A DNA stretch of 64,000 nucleotides, from positions 62,001-126,000 of the forward strand of contig NZ_LR217739.1 of NCBI RefSeq assembly GCF_900699035.1. Reading direction: 5' to 3'. Shown here in pieces: positions 19,578 through 28,589 of the stretch. A program made the translations under genes and the position numbers. A model generated the notes under the pieces. It saw nothing but the letters and a program-made list of their open reading frames with translations, made no database searches and was not told where the DNA came from. Source of the stretch: Buchnera aphidicola (Cinara piceae) (GTDB lineage: Bacteria > Pseudomonadota > Gammaproteobacteria > Enterobacterales > Enterobacteriaceae). Position 1 is the stretch's first letter. Every line of letters starts with the position of its first letter.

Positions 19578-21221
19578 ATGGTTCATTTTATGAAAAAATT
19601 TAACACTATGTTAGTAACATGTGCTTTCCCGTATTCCAATGGTGAGATACATTTAGGGCATTTGTTAGAACAGATTCAAGCAGATATTTGGGTTCGATAT
19701 TACCGTATGCGAGGTCGTTCAGTTATTTTTATTTGTTCAGATGATACGCATGGTACAGCTATTATGTTAAAAGCTAAAAAGATGAAAATTAGTCCTAAAC
19801 AATTAATTCACTGCATGCAAAAAAAACATAAAAATAGTTTTTTACAATTTTCTGTTGTTCATGATCACTATTCATCAACAAATAGTCAAACCAATAAAGA
19901 TATATGTGAACATGTATATCATATAATAAAAAAGAAAAAATTAATTAAAGAAAAAACAATAGATCAGTTGTATGATACAAAAATGCATATGTTTTTATCA
20001 GATAGATTTATAAAAGGTACATGTCCAAGATGTAAATCTATTAATCAATATGGTGATAATTGTGATTTTTGTGGAGCAACTTATAATGCAATAGAATTAT
20101 TAAATCCTATTTCTGTATTATCACATTCATCCCCTGATATTAAAAATTCTAAACATTTATTTTTTAAGTTATCAAAATTTTCAGAATTTTTAAAAAAATG
20201 GATTAATTCTGGCGTTATTCAAACATCTGTATTAAATAAAATAAATGAATGGTTATCTATTGGTTTACATTCTTGGAATATCTCAAGAGATAAACCATAT
20301 TTTGGGTTTCAAATTCCAGGTTATTCCGATAAATTTTTTTATGTTTGGATGGATGCTCCTATTGGTTATATCAGTTGTTTTAAAGAATTATGTGATATTA
20401 AAAAAACTATAAATTTTAATGAGTTTTGGTCTATACAATCAAAACATGAATTATTTCATTTTATTGGAAAAGATATTATTTATTTTCATAGTTTGTTTTG
20501 GCCTGCGATATTAGAAGCATATAATTATAGAAAACCTACTAAAATATTTACTCATGGTTATGTTACTTTTAAAGGATTAAAATTATCTAAATCTCAAGGA
20601 TCTATAATATCAGCTAGTAAATGGTTATCTTATTTTGATTCTGATTCTTTAAGATATTATTTTGCTTCCAGATTATCAAATACGATTGAAGATATAGATA
20701 TAAATTTATATGACTATGCATATAAAATAAATGCAGATATTGTTAATAACATAATTAATTTAGCTTCAAGAAATAGTTCTTTTTTAAAAAAATATTTTTT
20801 TAATATATTATCAAATAATATAAAAAAAGTAGATTTATATCAAAAATTTATTGATGAAACTATACATATTCAAGATTTATTTGAAGAAAGAAAGTTTTCA
20901 TTAGTCATACAGAAAATCAGATATTTATCTGATATTGCAAATAAATATATTAGTAAACAAAAACCTTGGTTATTAATAAAAAATATAGATAATTATGATA
21001 AAGTTCATGATCTTTGTTCTTTAGGAATAAATTTATTTAGAATATTAATGATTTTTTTAAAACCTATTATGCCAAAATTAGTCTATAAATCTGAGTTATT
21101 TTTAAATACATCATTATTATGGAATGAAATTAATCAACCATTATTGAATCATAAGATTAATGATTTTTCATGTTTATACACACGAATTAAAATTTGCTGT
21201 CTTGATAGTTTTTTGATATAA
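19578..21221 (+). CDS. metG: Methionyl-tRNA synthetase, lacking the C-terminal tRNA-binding domain
   Basis: Charges tRNA-Met. The class I signatures are present: HIGH-type IHLGHLLEQIQADIWVRY and KMSKS-type LKLSKSQGS. The zinc knuckle is CPRCKSINQYGDNCDFC. At 547 residues it is about 130 shorter than E. coli MetRS (677). It ends just after the anticodon-binding helical domain (QPLLNHKINDFSCLYTRI), so the appended C-terminal dimerisation/OB-fold module is absent. E. coli MetRS cut at this point is known to be active as a monomer. The start may be ATG 19578 or ATG 19590 (MKKFNTMLVTCAFP). The dcd gene, which I recall preceding metG in Buchnera, is not in the 209-base gap. The 3' end is ten bases from convergent tilS. 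Confidence 0.95.
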   Translation: MVHFMKKFNTMLVTCAFPYSNGEIHLGHLLEQIQADIWVRYYRMRGRSVIFICSDDTHGTAIMLKAKKMKISPKQLIHCMQKKHKNSFLQFSVVHDHYSSTNSQTNKDICEHVYHIIKKKKLIKEKTIDQLYDTKMHMFLSDRFIKGTCPRCKSINQYGDNCDFCGATYNAIELLNPISVLSHSSPDIKNSKHLFFKLSKFSEFLKKWINSGVIQTSVLNKINEWLSIGLHSWNISRDKPYFGFQIPGYSDKFFYVWMDAPIGYISCFKELCDIKKTINFNEFWSIQSKHELFHFIGKDIIYFHSLFWPAILEAYNYRKPTKIFTHGYVTFKGLKLSKSQGSIISASKWLSYFDSDSLRYYFASRLSNTIEDIDINLYDYAYKINADIVNNIINLASRNSSFLKKYFFNILSNNIKKVDLYQKFIDETIHIQDLFEERKFSLVIQKIRYLSDIANKYISKQKPWLLIKNIDNYDKVHDLCSLGINLFRILMIFLKPIMPKLVYKSELFLNTSLLWNEINQPLLNHKINDFSCLYTRIKICCLDSFLI

Positions 21222-21231
21222 ACGCAATATT

Positions 21232-22566
21232 TTAATTGATTTTATTCATCCATGAAATTGTTATATATTTTTTATTTATTTTTTTTATGTAATTTTTAGT
21301 GCTGAATATACCAATACCAGCTATTAATTCTTCATTATAAAATAACAATGGTATTATATTTCTTAACCATGGTGGTATATTATTTTTTTGACATATTTTT
21401 TTTATATTAATTGTTTGGTTTATGTTTTTATTTATATATTTTTTTTTGATATAAAAGCGAATATTAATTAATGTATTTTTTAAAGGGCATGGAATTTTGA
21501 AAATATTTTTATTTTTTTTTTGAAAAAATTTTTTTTTAGATATTAAATATCCTAAATTTTCTGGTAGTTTTAGAGGTTTAAAAATATTATTCCAAGATAT
21601 AATTGTATTTTTAATATTAGAATTTGGGATAATATAGTATATTTGTTTTTTAAATCTTCTAATTTCTCCATTGTGAAAAATTATTTTTTTATTATAATAA
21701 TTATTATTTAAAATAATTTCTTGATATATTCTTTTTAAAACATTATACGTCGGAGTGTATTTACATTTTTTTTTTAACCATTGTTTTAAAATAGAATATT
21801 TTGCTTCTAATTTTAAATTACAGAAATTTATTAATGATAATGATCCATCTAAAAATGTATTTTTTTTTAAAAACATTGAAATTAAACAATTTAATGTTTT
21901 TTGATCATTTGCAAGTATTTTCATACTCATTGTACAATTTTGTAAAAATTTTGGCCACCTGGTATATATTTGTAACAAAATTGTTTTTCTTATAAAGTTT
22001 CTATCATATTTAGTTAATTGATTTGATTTGTCTTCCACCCATTTTATTTTTTTTTTTTTTGCCCATGATATAATTTTTTCTTTTTGTATGGATATAAATG
22101 GACGCACTATCTTTATATCATTTAATGTAGAACTGAATTTTATTCCCGATAATCCATTAATTCCACTTTTTCTTTTTAACATTAGAAAGAAATTTTCGCA
22201 TTGATCATTAAGATTATGTGCTTGTAATAATATTTCATTTGGTAGTAAATATTTTTTAAAAATTTTCAGTCTTTGAATTCTAGCAAAACCTTCTATTCCG
22301 TATTTATTTTTTTTGGGGATATTTATATTTTCAGTGATAATGCTTATATTATAGCTCTTGCAAAGATCTTGACAATGTTTTTGTGCAATTACAGAATGTG
22401 AATATAAATTATGATTTATATGTATTGCTCGAATTCGAAGATTATTTATTTTTTTTTTATATATAAGTAGTTGATGTAATAATACAGTTGAATCAACTCC
22501 ACCGCTTAAAGCTAATAAAAATTTTTTTTGTTTTGGATATTTTAAAAATAATTTTTTTATAAACAT
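21232..22566 (-). CDS. tilS: tRNA(Ile)-lysidine synthetase
   Basis: ATP-dependent ligase that attaches lysine to C34 of tRNA-Ile(CAU), so the tRNA reads AUA. AUA is very common in this A/T-rich genome. The PP-loop motif LLALSGGVDSTVLLHQLL is near the N-terminus, with AIHINHN and LLQAHNLNDQCENFFLML after it. The 444 residues match the family (E. coli 432). I start it at ATG 22566; the longer frame from 22629 runs through a tRNA gene and is not coding. A 14-base A run (22060-22047, coding strand) lies in frame inside the gene. It begins 26 bases after tRNA-Val and is probably on the same transcript. Confidence 0.93.
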   Translation of the reverse strand: MFIKKLFLKYPKQKKFLLALSGGVDSTVLLHQLLIYKKKINNLRIRAIHINHNLYSHSVIAQKHCQDLCKSYNISIITENINIPKKNKYGIEGFARIQRLKIFKKYLLPNEILLQAHNLNDQCENFFLMLKRKSGINGLSGIKFSSTLNDIKIVRPFISIQKEKIISWAKKKKIKWVEDKSNQLTKYDRNFIRKTILLQIYTRWPKFLQNCTMSMKILANDQKTLNCLISMFLKKNTFLDGSLSLINFCNLKLEAKYSILKQWLKKKCKYTPTYNVLKRIYQEIILNNNYYNKKIIFHNGEIRRFKKQIYYIIPNSNIKNTIISWNNIFKPLKLPENLGYLISKKKFFQKKNKNIFKIPCPLKNTLINIRFYIKKKYINKNINQTINIKKICQKNNIPPWLRNIIPLLFYNEELIAGIGIFSTKNYIKKINKKYITISWMNKIN

Positions 22567-22592
22567 AATTAATAAATTATATATTATTGTTT

Positions 22593-22665
22593 TACGTTCG
22601 GGTGGATTTGAACCACCAGCTTCTACCATGTCATAGTAGCACTCTAACCGTTGAGTTACGAACGT
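22593..22665 (-). tRNA. tRNA-Val (anticodon GAC)
   Basis: The reverse complement folds as a cloverleaf: acceptor ACGTTCG / CGAACGT, D-stem CTC / GAG, anticodon stem CTACT / GGTAG with loop ATGACAT giving anticodon GAC, and T-arm GGTGG-TTCAAAT-CCACC. It is clearly related to E. coli valV/valW tRNA-Val(GAC). The discriminator base is A. CCA is not encoded and must be added by CCA transferase. It reads valine codons GUC/GUU. Confidence 0.93.
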
Positions 22666-23124
22666 TTATATTATATATAATATGATATAATGAATAATTT
22701 ATCAATTAAAATTATATTTTATAAGTTCTATAATATTTAAAACAATATTTTTTATTATAAAAATTTATTTTAATAAAAAAATATATTTTTAATATTTTTC
22801 GAATATATATAATATAATTTTTTTTATTTAATATTTAGAATATAATAATATTTTTTAATTATTTTTTAAAAATATAAAAACAAAAATTATATATTTTAAT
22901 ATTAAATATGTTTTAAAAACATTTTTTAATTTGAAATGTAATTCAATATGTTTTATTTTTTATTAATAATAAAAATATATTATATAAATATATTTTAAAT
23001 TTTTTTAATTTTTTATTAATATAAATTGTCATTTATTTTTAAAGTAATTTTTTAAAAATATAGATTATGTTTAGTTATTATAATAGTTATTTTTATTAAT
23101 TTTAAAATTTAATGGGTTATTAGA
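22666..23124. other. Divergent A/T-rich region between tRNA-Val/tilS and tyrS
   Basis: 459 bases, nearly all A/T, with poly(T) and poly(A) runs. It must contain promoters for the tRNA-tilS unit and for tyrS, but none is distinguishable from background. No coding or RNA remnant is recognised. Confidence 0.6.
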
Positions 23125-24414
23125 ATGGTTGATAAAATCAGCATTATGGATTTTTTAGAAAAAAAAAGTTTTTTTTCTCAGGTTTTTAATAAATTAAATT
23201 TATATAAATATTTACAAAATAATAATATTTCTTTATATTGTGGTTTTGATCCTACGGATAGTAGTTTACATATTGGTCATTTATTACCAATTTTTTGTTT
23301 AAAATATTTTCAAGATTTTGGTCATACTCCTATTATTTTGGTAGGTGGAGCAACAAGTATTGTTGGTGATCCTAGTTTTAGGATGTATGAAAGGAGTAAG
23401 AATTCATTAGATTTTTTAAGATTTAATCAAACCTGCTTAGAAAAACAATTATTATTTTTTTTTAATGATAGTCATCATATTAAAAATAAAGCAATCATAC
23501 TAAATAATTATTCTTGGTTTCAAGATATTTCAATTTTATCTTTTTTAAGAAAAATTGGAATATATTTTTCTGTTAATCATATGATTCATAAAAAATCAGT
23601 TAAAAAAAGATTAATAAAAGAAAAAACAGGTATGTCTTTTACTGAATTTTCATATAGCTTGTTACAAGCATATGATTTTTCAATTTTATATAAGAAATAT
23701 GGAGTTAAATTACAGATCGGTGGTTCTGATCAATGGGGTAATATTTTATCTGGTATACATTTAATTAAAAAATTATATCATGATGAAGTATTTGGTGCTA
23801 CTAATTCGTTATTAATAAATTCAAATGGAAAGAAATTCGGTAAAACTGAAAAAGATATTACTATATGGTTAAATCCTAAACGTACTAGTCCTTATAAATT
23901 TTATCAATTTTGGATTAATATATTAGATCAAGATGTTGATAATTTTATTAGATTATTTACTCCTATTAATATAGATATGATAGATATTAAATTTTGTGAC
24001 TCTGATCATAAAAAAAATATTATAAATAAAAAAATTTTTTTAGCAGATTTTTTAACTAAATTTGTACACGGTAAAAATTCTTTAATTTCTGTAAAACGTA
24101 TTATAAATGTTTTATTTAAAGGTGGATCTATAAAAAACGTTAAAGAAGAAGATTTTATTCAATTACTTCAAGATGGAATTCCATCTATTATTTGTAATAA
24201 TTTTATAGATTTAGCAAATTTATTAGTTAAATCATCATTATCTGTTTCTTTAAATCAAGCTAGAAATATGATAATTTCTGGAGCAATCTTTATAAATGGT
24301 AGACCGCAAACTCAAAAAAATTATTTTTTTACTTCATCAGATTTATTACATGATAAATATACGTTATTATGTCGAGGGAAAAAAAATCATGTACTGGTTT
24401 CCTGGAAAATTTAA
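23125..24414 (+). CDS. tyrS: Tyrosyl-tRNA synthetase
   Basis: Charges tRNA-Tyr. The class I HIGH motif reads SLHIGHLLPI, preceded by LYCGFDPTDSS. The KMSKS motif is the TyrRS variant GKKFGKTE. QIGGSDQWGNILSGIHLI supplies tyrosine-binding residues. A C-terminal S4-like RNA-binding domain is kept (QARNMIISGAIFINGRPQ). The 429 residues match E. coli (424). It is monocistronic, with convergent sufA downstream and a hairpin over the junction. Confidence 0.96.
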   Translation: MVDKISIMDFLEKKSFFSQVFNKLNLYKYLQNNNISLYCGFDPTDSSLHIGHLLPIFCLKYFQDFGHTPIILVGGATSIVGDPSFRMYERSKNSLDFLRFNQTCLEKQLLFFFNDSHHIKNKAIILNNYSWFQDISILSFLRKIGIYFSVNHMIHKKSVKKRLIKEKTGMSFTEFSYSLLQAYDFSILYKKYGVKLQIGGSDQWGNILSGIHLIKKLYHDEVFGATNSLLINSNGKKFGKTEKDITIWLNPKRTSPYKFYQFWINILDQDVDNFIRLFTPINIDMIDIKFCDSDHKKNIINKKIFLADFLTKFVHGKNSLISVKRIINVLFKGGSIKNVKEEDFIQLLQDGIPSIICNNFIDLANLLVKSSLSVSLNQARNMIISGAIFINGRPQTQKNYFFTSSDLLHDKYTLLCRGKKNHVLVSWKI

Positions 24415-24445
24415 TTATATATTTTAATTTTTTTAAAGTATAATA

Positions 24446-24473
24446 AGTTTCAATATTTTCATATATTGAAACT
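24446..24473. terminator. Hairpin between convergent tyrS and sufA
   Basis: Inverted repeat AGTTTCAATAT (24446-24456) and ATATTGAAACT (24463-24473) with a 6-base loop. The right arm lies within the last codons of sufA, so the signal doubles as coding sequence. Its position suggests bidirectional termination. Confidence 0.65.
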
Positions 24474-24800
24474 TTCCCCGCAACCACAAATAGAAGTATG
24501 ATTTTGATTTTTAAATGTAAAGGAATAGTTTAATCCTTTTTTAGAAAAATCTATAATTGTTTTGTCTAATTTAGATATTATTTTTTTTGAAATAATAAAT
24601 GTAATATTTTTAATTATAAAAATATCATCAGAATCATGAATATTATATGCTAATTTTAATATATATTTAAATCCAGCGCATCCAGATTTTTTAATTGTTA
24701 TTTTGATTCCTTTGCTTTTTTTTTCTTGATTTAACAAAAATAATATTTGTTTTATTGCTTCTTTAGTTATTTTTATTGGTATTTTTTTTTTTATTTTCAT
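24459..24800 (-). CDS. sufA: A-type iron-sulfur carrier protein (SufA-like)
   Basis: Small A-type scaffold/carrier for Fe-S cluster delivery. The three ligand cysteines are present: one in KKSGCAGFKYILKLA and two in the C-terminal CGCGESFNI. The SGCAGF-Y-L pattern is closer to SufA (TGCAGFGYVL) than to IscA (SGCSGM) or ErpA (GGCSGF). At 113 residues it is near SufA length (122). The other suf genes are not in the window. The name rests on motif resemblance and on the E. coli suf/aroH/thrS neighbourhood; its likely clients include the complex I subunits encoded later in the window. Confidence 0.82.
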   Translation of the reverse strand: MKIKKKIPIKITKEAIKQILFLLNQEKKSKGIKITIKKSGCAGFKYILKLAYNIHDSDDIFIIKNITFIISKKIISKLDKTIIDFSKKGLNYSFTFKNQNHTSICGCGESFNI

Positions 24801-25516
24801 GATTTTTTTTATATTGTTATAAAGATATTGAAAGATTATTAATTATATTTTTTTGATTTAGTTTTTAATTTTATTAAGTCTATGGATTATTAAAATTATT
24901 GGAATTATATTATTTAATATTGTTAAATAAATTTTTAATAATATAAATTTAAAAATAAAAATAAATTAATTTTTATTTCTTTAAGTATATCTTCTTTATA
25001 TAAAAAAATCATTAAATTCTTTATTTTAATAGTGAAATGATATTAATTAATTCATTTATTAGATTTATATATAAAAAAATTTTAATTATATTTTATAAAT
25101 AAAAATTTAATATTTTTATTTTTAAAAATAATTGTGTATTAAAGTAATGATTTTTATGTTATTTTAAATATTTTAATGAATAAATATTTTTATATTTTTA
25201 ATACAATTTTAAAAAAATATTTTTGTATATAAGATATTTAAAAAAAATCTTTTTTTGTTCTATATATAATTAATTTTTTAAAAATAATAATATATAATAT
25301 TCTTTTATTTTATTAAATTTTAATTACAGTATTTGAATATGTTATTATATTTTATGCAAAATAAAAAGATTAAATTGAAATATAAACGATATAAATAAAG
25401 TTTATTGTTTAAATATATATCTAATATAATTTTTTTATATTTATATATATTTAATTTTTATAATTTGTTGTGATACATTTACATTTAAATTTTTATAAAA
25501 TTATATAGAGAATACA
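24801..25516. other. 716-bp non-coding stretch between sufA and aroH
   Basis: The largest gene-free stretch in the window apart from the talA remnant. It is A/T homopolymer-rich, with no open frame of note, no tRNA fold and no G+C island on either strand. It contains the divergent promoters of sufA and aroH. It may be the end state of a lost gene, but I cannot recognise one. Confidence 0.55.
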
Positions 25517-26566
25517 ATGAAAAAAATTGATGAATCAATTAATTTAAAAACTAATAATTTATTAGTAACTCCAAGAATTTTATCTGAGCGTTATAAAATA
25601 ACCCCTGAGGTATATAATTTAATTGAATTGACACGGAATAATATTCAGAGAATTTTATTAGGTCAAGATAAAAGACTGTTAGTAATCATTGGCCCGTGTT
25701 CTATACACGATCCTATAGCAGCTATTGAATATGCAAAGCAAATAAAGATGTTACGTAATAAATATTCTTCTTATTTAGAGATTGTTATGAGGACATACTT
25801 TGAAAAACCACGTACGGTATTAGGTTGGACTGGTTTAATATCTGACCCTTATTTGGATGGCAGTTTTAATGTAAATGATGGTTTAGCAGTAGCAAGAAAA
25901 TTATTATTAAAAATTAATAAATTAGGTGTTCCGACTGCAACAGAATTTTTAGATTCCATAGTAAGTCAATTTATTTTTGATTTAATTAGTTGGGGAGCAA
26001 TTGGTGCTCGTACTACTGAAAGTCAGGTGCATAGAGAATTAGCTTCTTATCTTCCGTGTCCAGTGGGTTTTAAAAATGGAACTGATGGAAACATTTCAAT
26101 TGCAATTGATGCGATTCGTTCTGCCAAAGAAAGTCATTTATTTTTATCTCCAAATAAATGTGGAAAAATTGTAATTCATCGTACACAAGGAAATTGCTGT
26201 TCTCATATTATTATGCGTGGTGGAAAATTACCTAATTATCATAAAGCAGATATTGATTTTGCAGTTCAACAATTAAAAATATTTCATTTATCAGATCATT
26301 TAATAGTTGATTTTAGTCATGCCAATTCATTAAAAGATCATAAACGACAATTAAATGTTGCTAAGTCAGTTTCACATCAAATTTATAATAAATCTACTGC
26401 TATATCAGGAGTAATGATTGAAAGTTTTTTAAAAGAAGGCGCACAAAAAATATGTAGTACTAAAGAATTAGTATACGGACAATCTGTTACTGACCCTTGT
26501 TTAGGATTAGAAGATAGTATTTCTATACTAGAACAATTATCAGAAGCTATCAAAATTCGTTTTTAA
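25517..26566 (+). CDS. aroH: 3-deoxy-7-phosphoheptulonate (DAHP) synthase
   Basis: First step of the shikimate pathway, condensing PEP with erythrose 4-phosphate. The 349 residues match the E. coli class I enzymes. Motifs are LLVIIGPCSIHDPIAA, IVMRTYFEKPRTVLGW, ISWGAIGARTTESQVHRELA, CPVGFKNGTDGN, HIIMRGGKLPNYH and VDFSHANS (metal His). Overall similarity is closest to AroH, and the position beside thrS fits E. coli. It appears to be the DAHP synthase feeding aroC in this symbiont. Whether tryptophan feedback persists cannot be judged here. Confidence 0.93.
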   Translation: MKKIDESINLKTNNLLVTPRILSERYKITPEVYNLIELTRNNIQRILLGQDKRLLVIIGPCSIHDPIAAIEYAKQIKMLRNKYSSYLEIVMRTYFEKPRTVLGWTGLISDPYLDGSFNVNDGLAVARKLLLKINKLGVPTATEFLDSIVSQFIFDLISWGAIGARTTESQVHRELASYLPCPVGFKNGTDGNISIAIDAIRSAKESHLFLSPNKCGKIVIHRTQGNCCSHIIMRGGKLPNYHKADIDFAVQQLKIFHLSDHLIVDFSHANSLKDHKRQLNVAKSVSHQIYNKSTAISGVMIESFLKEGAQKICSTKELVYGQSVTDPCLGLEDSISILEQLSEAIKIRF

Positions 26567-26648
26567 TTTTTTTATGAATATTAATAATGTTTATTATTAT
26601 AAATAGAACATAAATTTTATTTTATATAATTTTTTTTAAGGATTAGAT

Positions 26649-28583
26649 ATGCAGGTTATTACATCATGCGATGGAATTAAAAAGATATATAAAAGTCCTG
26701 TTACTTTAAAAAAAATTTTTAAAGATGTATATCCAAAACATTTATCGCGTTTTATTGCTGGATTTATAGATAATAAATTAGTTGATTTAAATACATTAGT
26801 ATATCATGATTCATCAATTATTATGATTGATGAAAATAATAAAAATTTTTTACAAATGATCAGACGTTCTTGCATGCAATTATTAAATCGTGTATTGAAA
26901 GATATATGGCCTCATGTAAAAATAGCAAGTGGGTGTATAACTGAGTCTGGTTTTTATTGTGATATTGATATGCCATATATTTTAACGAAAAAGGATTTAA
27001 ATAGTATTTCTAAACAAATGTTAAAAAATATTTCTAATTCATATGAAATATATACTAAAACTATTTTGAAAAAAGATTTTTTAGAATTATTAAAAAAAAA
27101 AAATGAGATTTATCAAATTAGTATTGTGAATAAACAATCAGTTAATGAAAATAATATTAATATTTGTTATCATGAAGATTATTATGAATTTTGTATACAA
27201 CCTCAAGTATCTAATATTAAGTTTTGTAAATATTTTTTATTAAAAGACATTTCAGGTGCATACTGGAAGAATAATAAAGAAAATAAAATGTTACAAAGAA
27301 TTCATGTTATTGTTCAAATTTCAAAAAAACGATTAACAGATTTTATTTTAAAAATAAAAGAATTAGAAAAGCGTGATCATCGTAAAATTTCCAATTTACT
27401 AAATTTATATCATATTCAAAAAGAATCCCCAGGTATGATATTTTGGCATGAAAATGGATATATTATTTTTAAGACATTAGAAGATTTTATTCGTAAGAAA
27501 TTAATTAAAAATAATTATATTGAAGTTAAGAGTCCAATTATTTTAGATAAATCTTTATGGAAAAAAAGTGGTCATTGGACATATTATAATTCATCTATTT
27601 TTGTTACTGAATCCGAAAATAGAAAATATTGTATAAAACCCATGAATTGCCCGGCTCATGTCCAAATTTTTAAACATGGTTTAAAATCTTATAAAGATTT
27701 ACCTATACGCATGGCTGAATTCGGAAGTTGTCATAGACAAGAATCTTCAGGTTCTTTACATGGTTTAATGCGTGTACGTGGTTTTACTCAAGATGATGCT
27801 CATATTTTTTGTACTAAAAAACAAATTAAATTAGAATTAAATAATTGTATTAATTTGTTGTTTGATTTATATAGTACATTCGGTTTTAAAAAAATTACTA
27901 TAAAATTTTCAACACGACCAGAAAAAAGAATTGGAGATGATAAAATCTGGGATCAAGCAGAACGAGATTTAGAATCTGTTTTAAAAGAACATAGATTAAT
28001 TTTTGAATATAAAGTTGGTGAAGGGGCATTTTATGGTCCTAAAATTGAAATTGCTTTAGAAGATAGTCTACAAAGAATATGGCAATGTGGAACTATACAA
28101 TTGGATTTTTATTTGTCTAAAAAATTAAATGCATATTATATTAATAAAGATAATATAAAAAAATATCCTATTATTATTCATCGCGCTTTTTTAGGTTCTA
28201 TAGAAAGATTTATAGGTATTTTAATTGAAGAATATAATGGAAATTTACCAATCTGGTTATGTCCTATTCAAGTTGTCATCATAAGTATTTCTAAATCACA
28301 TGTTTATTATGTAGAGAAAATAGTAAAATTATTTTTATCTTATAATATTCGAGTTATTTCAGATATTACTGAAAATAGTATTAGTTTTAAAATTCGTAAT
28401 TATATTAATAAAAAAATACCATATATTTTAATATGTGGGGATAAAGAAATAAAAAATAATAATATAACTGTAAGAAATCGATTTTCTAATAAACCTTATC
28501 AACAGAATATTGATAGTTTTATTAAAAATATTATTAATAATATTACAAATTATAGTATAAAAGATTTTAATATGGAGGATTAG
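26649..28583 (+). CDS. thrS: Threonyl-tRNA synthetase with a defective editing site
   Basis: Charges tRNA-Thr. The class II catalytic core is intact: YCIKPMNCPAHVQIF (zinc Cys), MAEFGSCHRQESSGSLHGL, GFTQDDAHIFC (zinc His), GEGAFYGPKIE and IIHRAFLGSIERFIG (zinc His). The 644 residues match E. coli (642). The N-terminal TGS region (1-62) is retained but diverged. In the editing domain, which aligns without gaps to E. coli numbering, the catalytic histidines are gone: His73 is Arg, His77 is Gln, His186 is Gln; Cys182 remains. Serine mischarged on tRNA-Thr is therefore unlikely to be cleared. The gene contains an A12 run (27092-27103) in frame. Its last codons carry the infC ribosome site. Confidence 0.95.
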   Translation: MQVITSCDGIKKIYKSPVTLKKIFKDVYPKHLSRFIAGFIDNKLVDLNTLVYHDSSIIMIDENNKNFLQMIRRSCMQLLNRVLKDIWPHVKIASGCITESGFYCDIDMPYILTKKDLNSISKQMLKNISNSYEIYTKTILKKDFLELLKKKNEIYQISIVNKQSVNENNINICYHEDYYEFCIQPQVSNIKFCKYFLLKDISGAYWKNNKENKMLQRIHVIVQISKKRLTDFILKIKELEKRDHRKISNLLNLYHIQKESPGMIFWHENGYIIFKTLEDFIRKKLIKNNYIEVKSPIILDKSLWKKSGHWTYYNSSIFVTESENRKYCIKPMNCPAHVQIFKHGLKSYKDLPIRMAEFGSCHRQESSGSLHGLMRVRGFTQDDAHIFCTKKQIKLELNNCINLLFDLYSTFGFKKITIKFSTRPEKRIGDDKIWDQAERDLESVLKEHRLIFEYKVGEGAFYGPKIEIALEDSLQRIWQCGTIQLDFYLSKKLNAYYINKDNIKKYPIIIHRAFLGSIERFIGILIEEYNGNLPIWLCPIQVVIISISKSHVYYVEKIVKLFLSYNIRVISDITENSISFKIRNYINKKIPYILICGDKEIKNNNITVRNRFSNKPYQQNIDSFIKNIINNITNYSIKDFNMED

Positions 28584-28589
28584 AATATA
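28574..28589 (+). promoter_or_regulatory. Strong ribosome-binding site with AUA start codon of infC
   Basis: GGAGG at 28574-28578, inside the last codons of thrS, stands eight bases before ATA at 28587. The spacing is optimal and no AUG, GUG or UUG is nearby in frame. This is the arrangement expected if IF3 represses its own synthesis by discriminating against a non-canonical initiation codon, as with AUU in E. coli infC. Confidence 0.8.

Noticed and set aside
22567..22629. N-terminal extension of tilS reading MVEAGGSNPPERK
   Set aside because: This is a translation of the tRNA-Val T-arm and acceptor stem. TilS homology begins at the ATG at 22566.
22593..22665. Initial reading of the tRNA as tRNA-Met (CAU) because of ATGACAT in the loop
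   Set aside because: Pairing of CTACT with GGTAG sets the loop so that the anticodon is GAC, and the whole sequence matches E. coli tRNA-Val(GAC).
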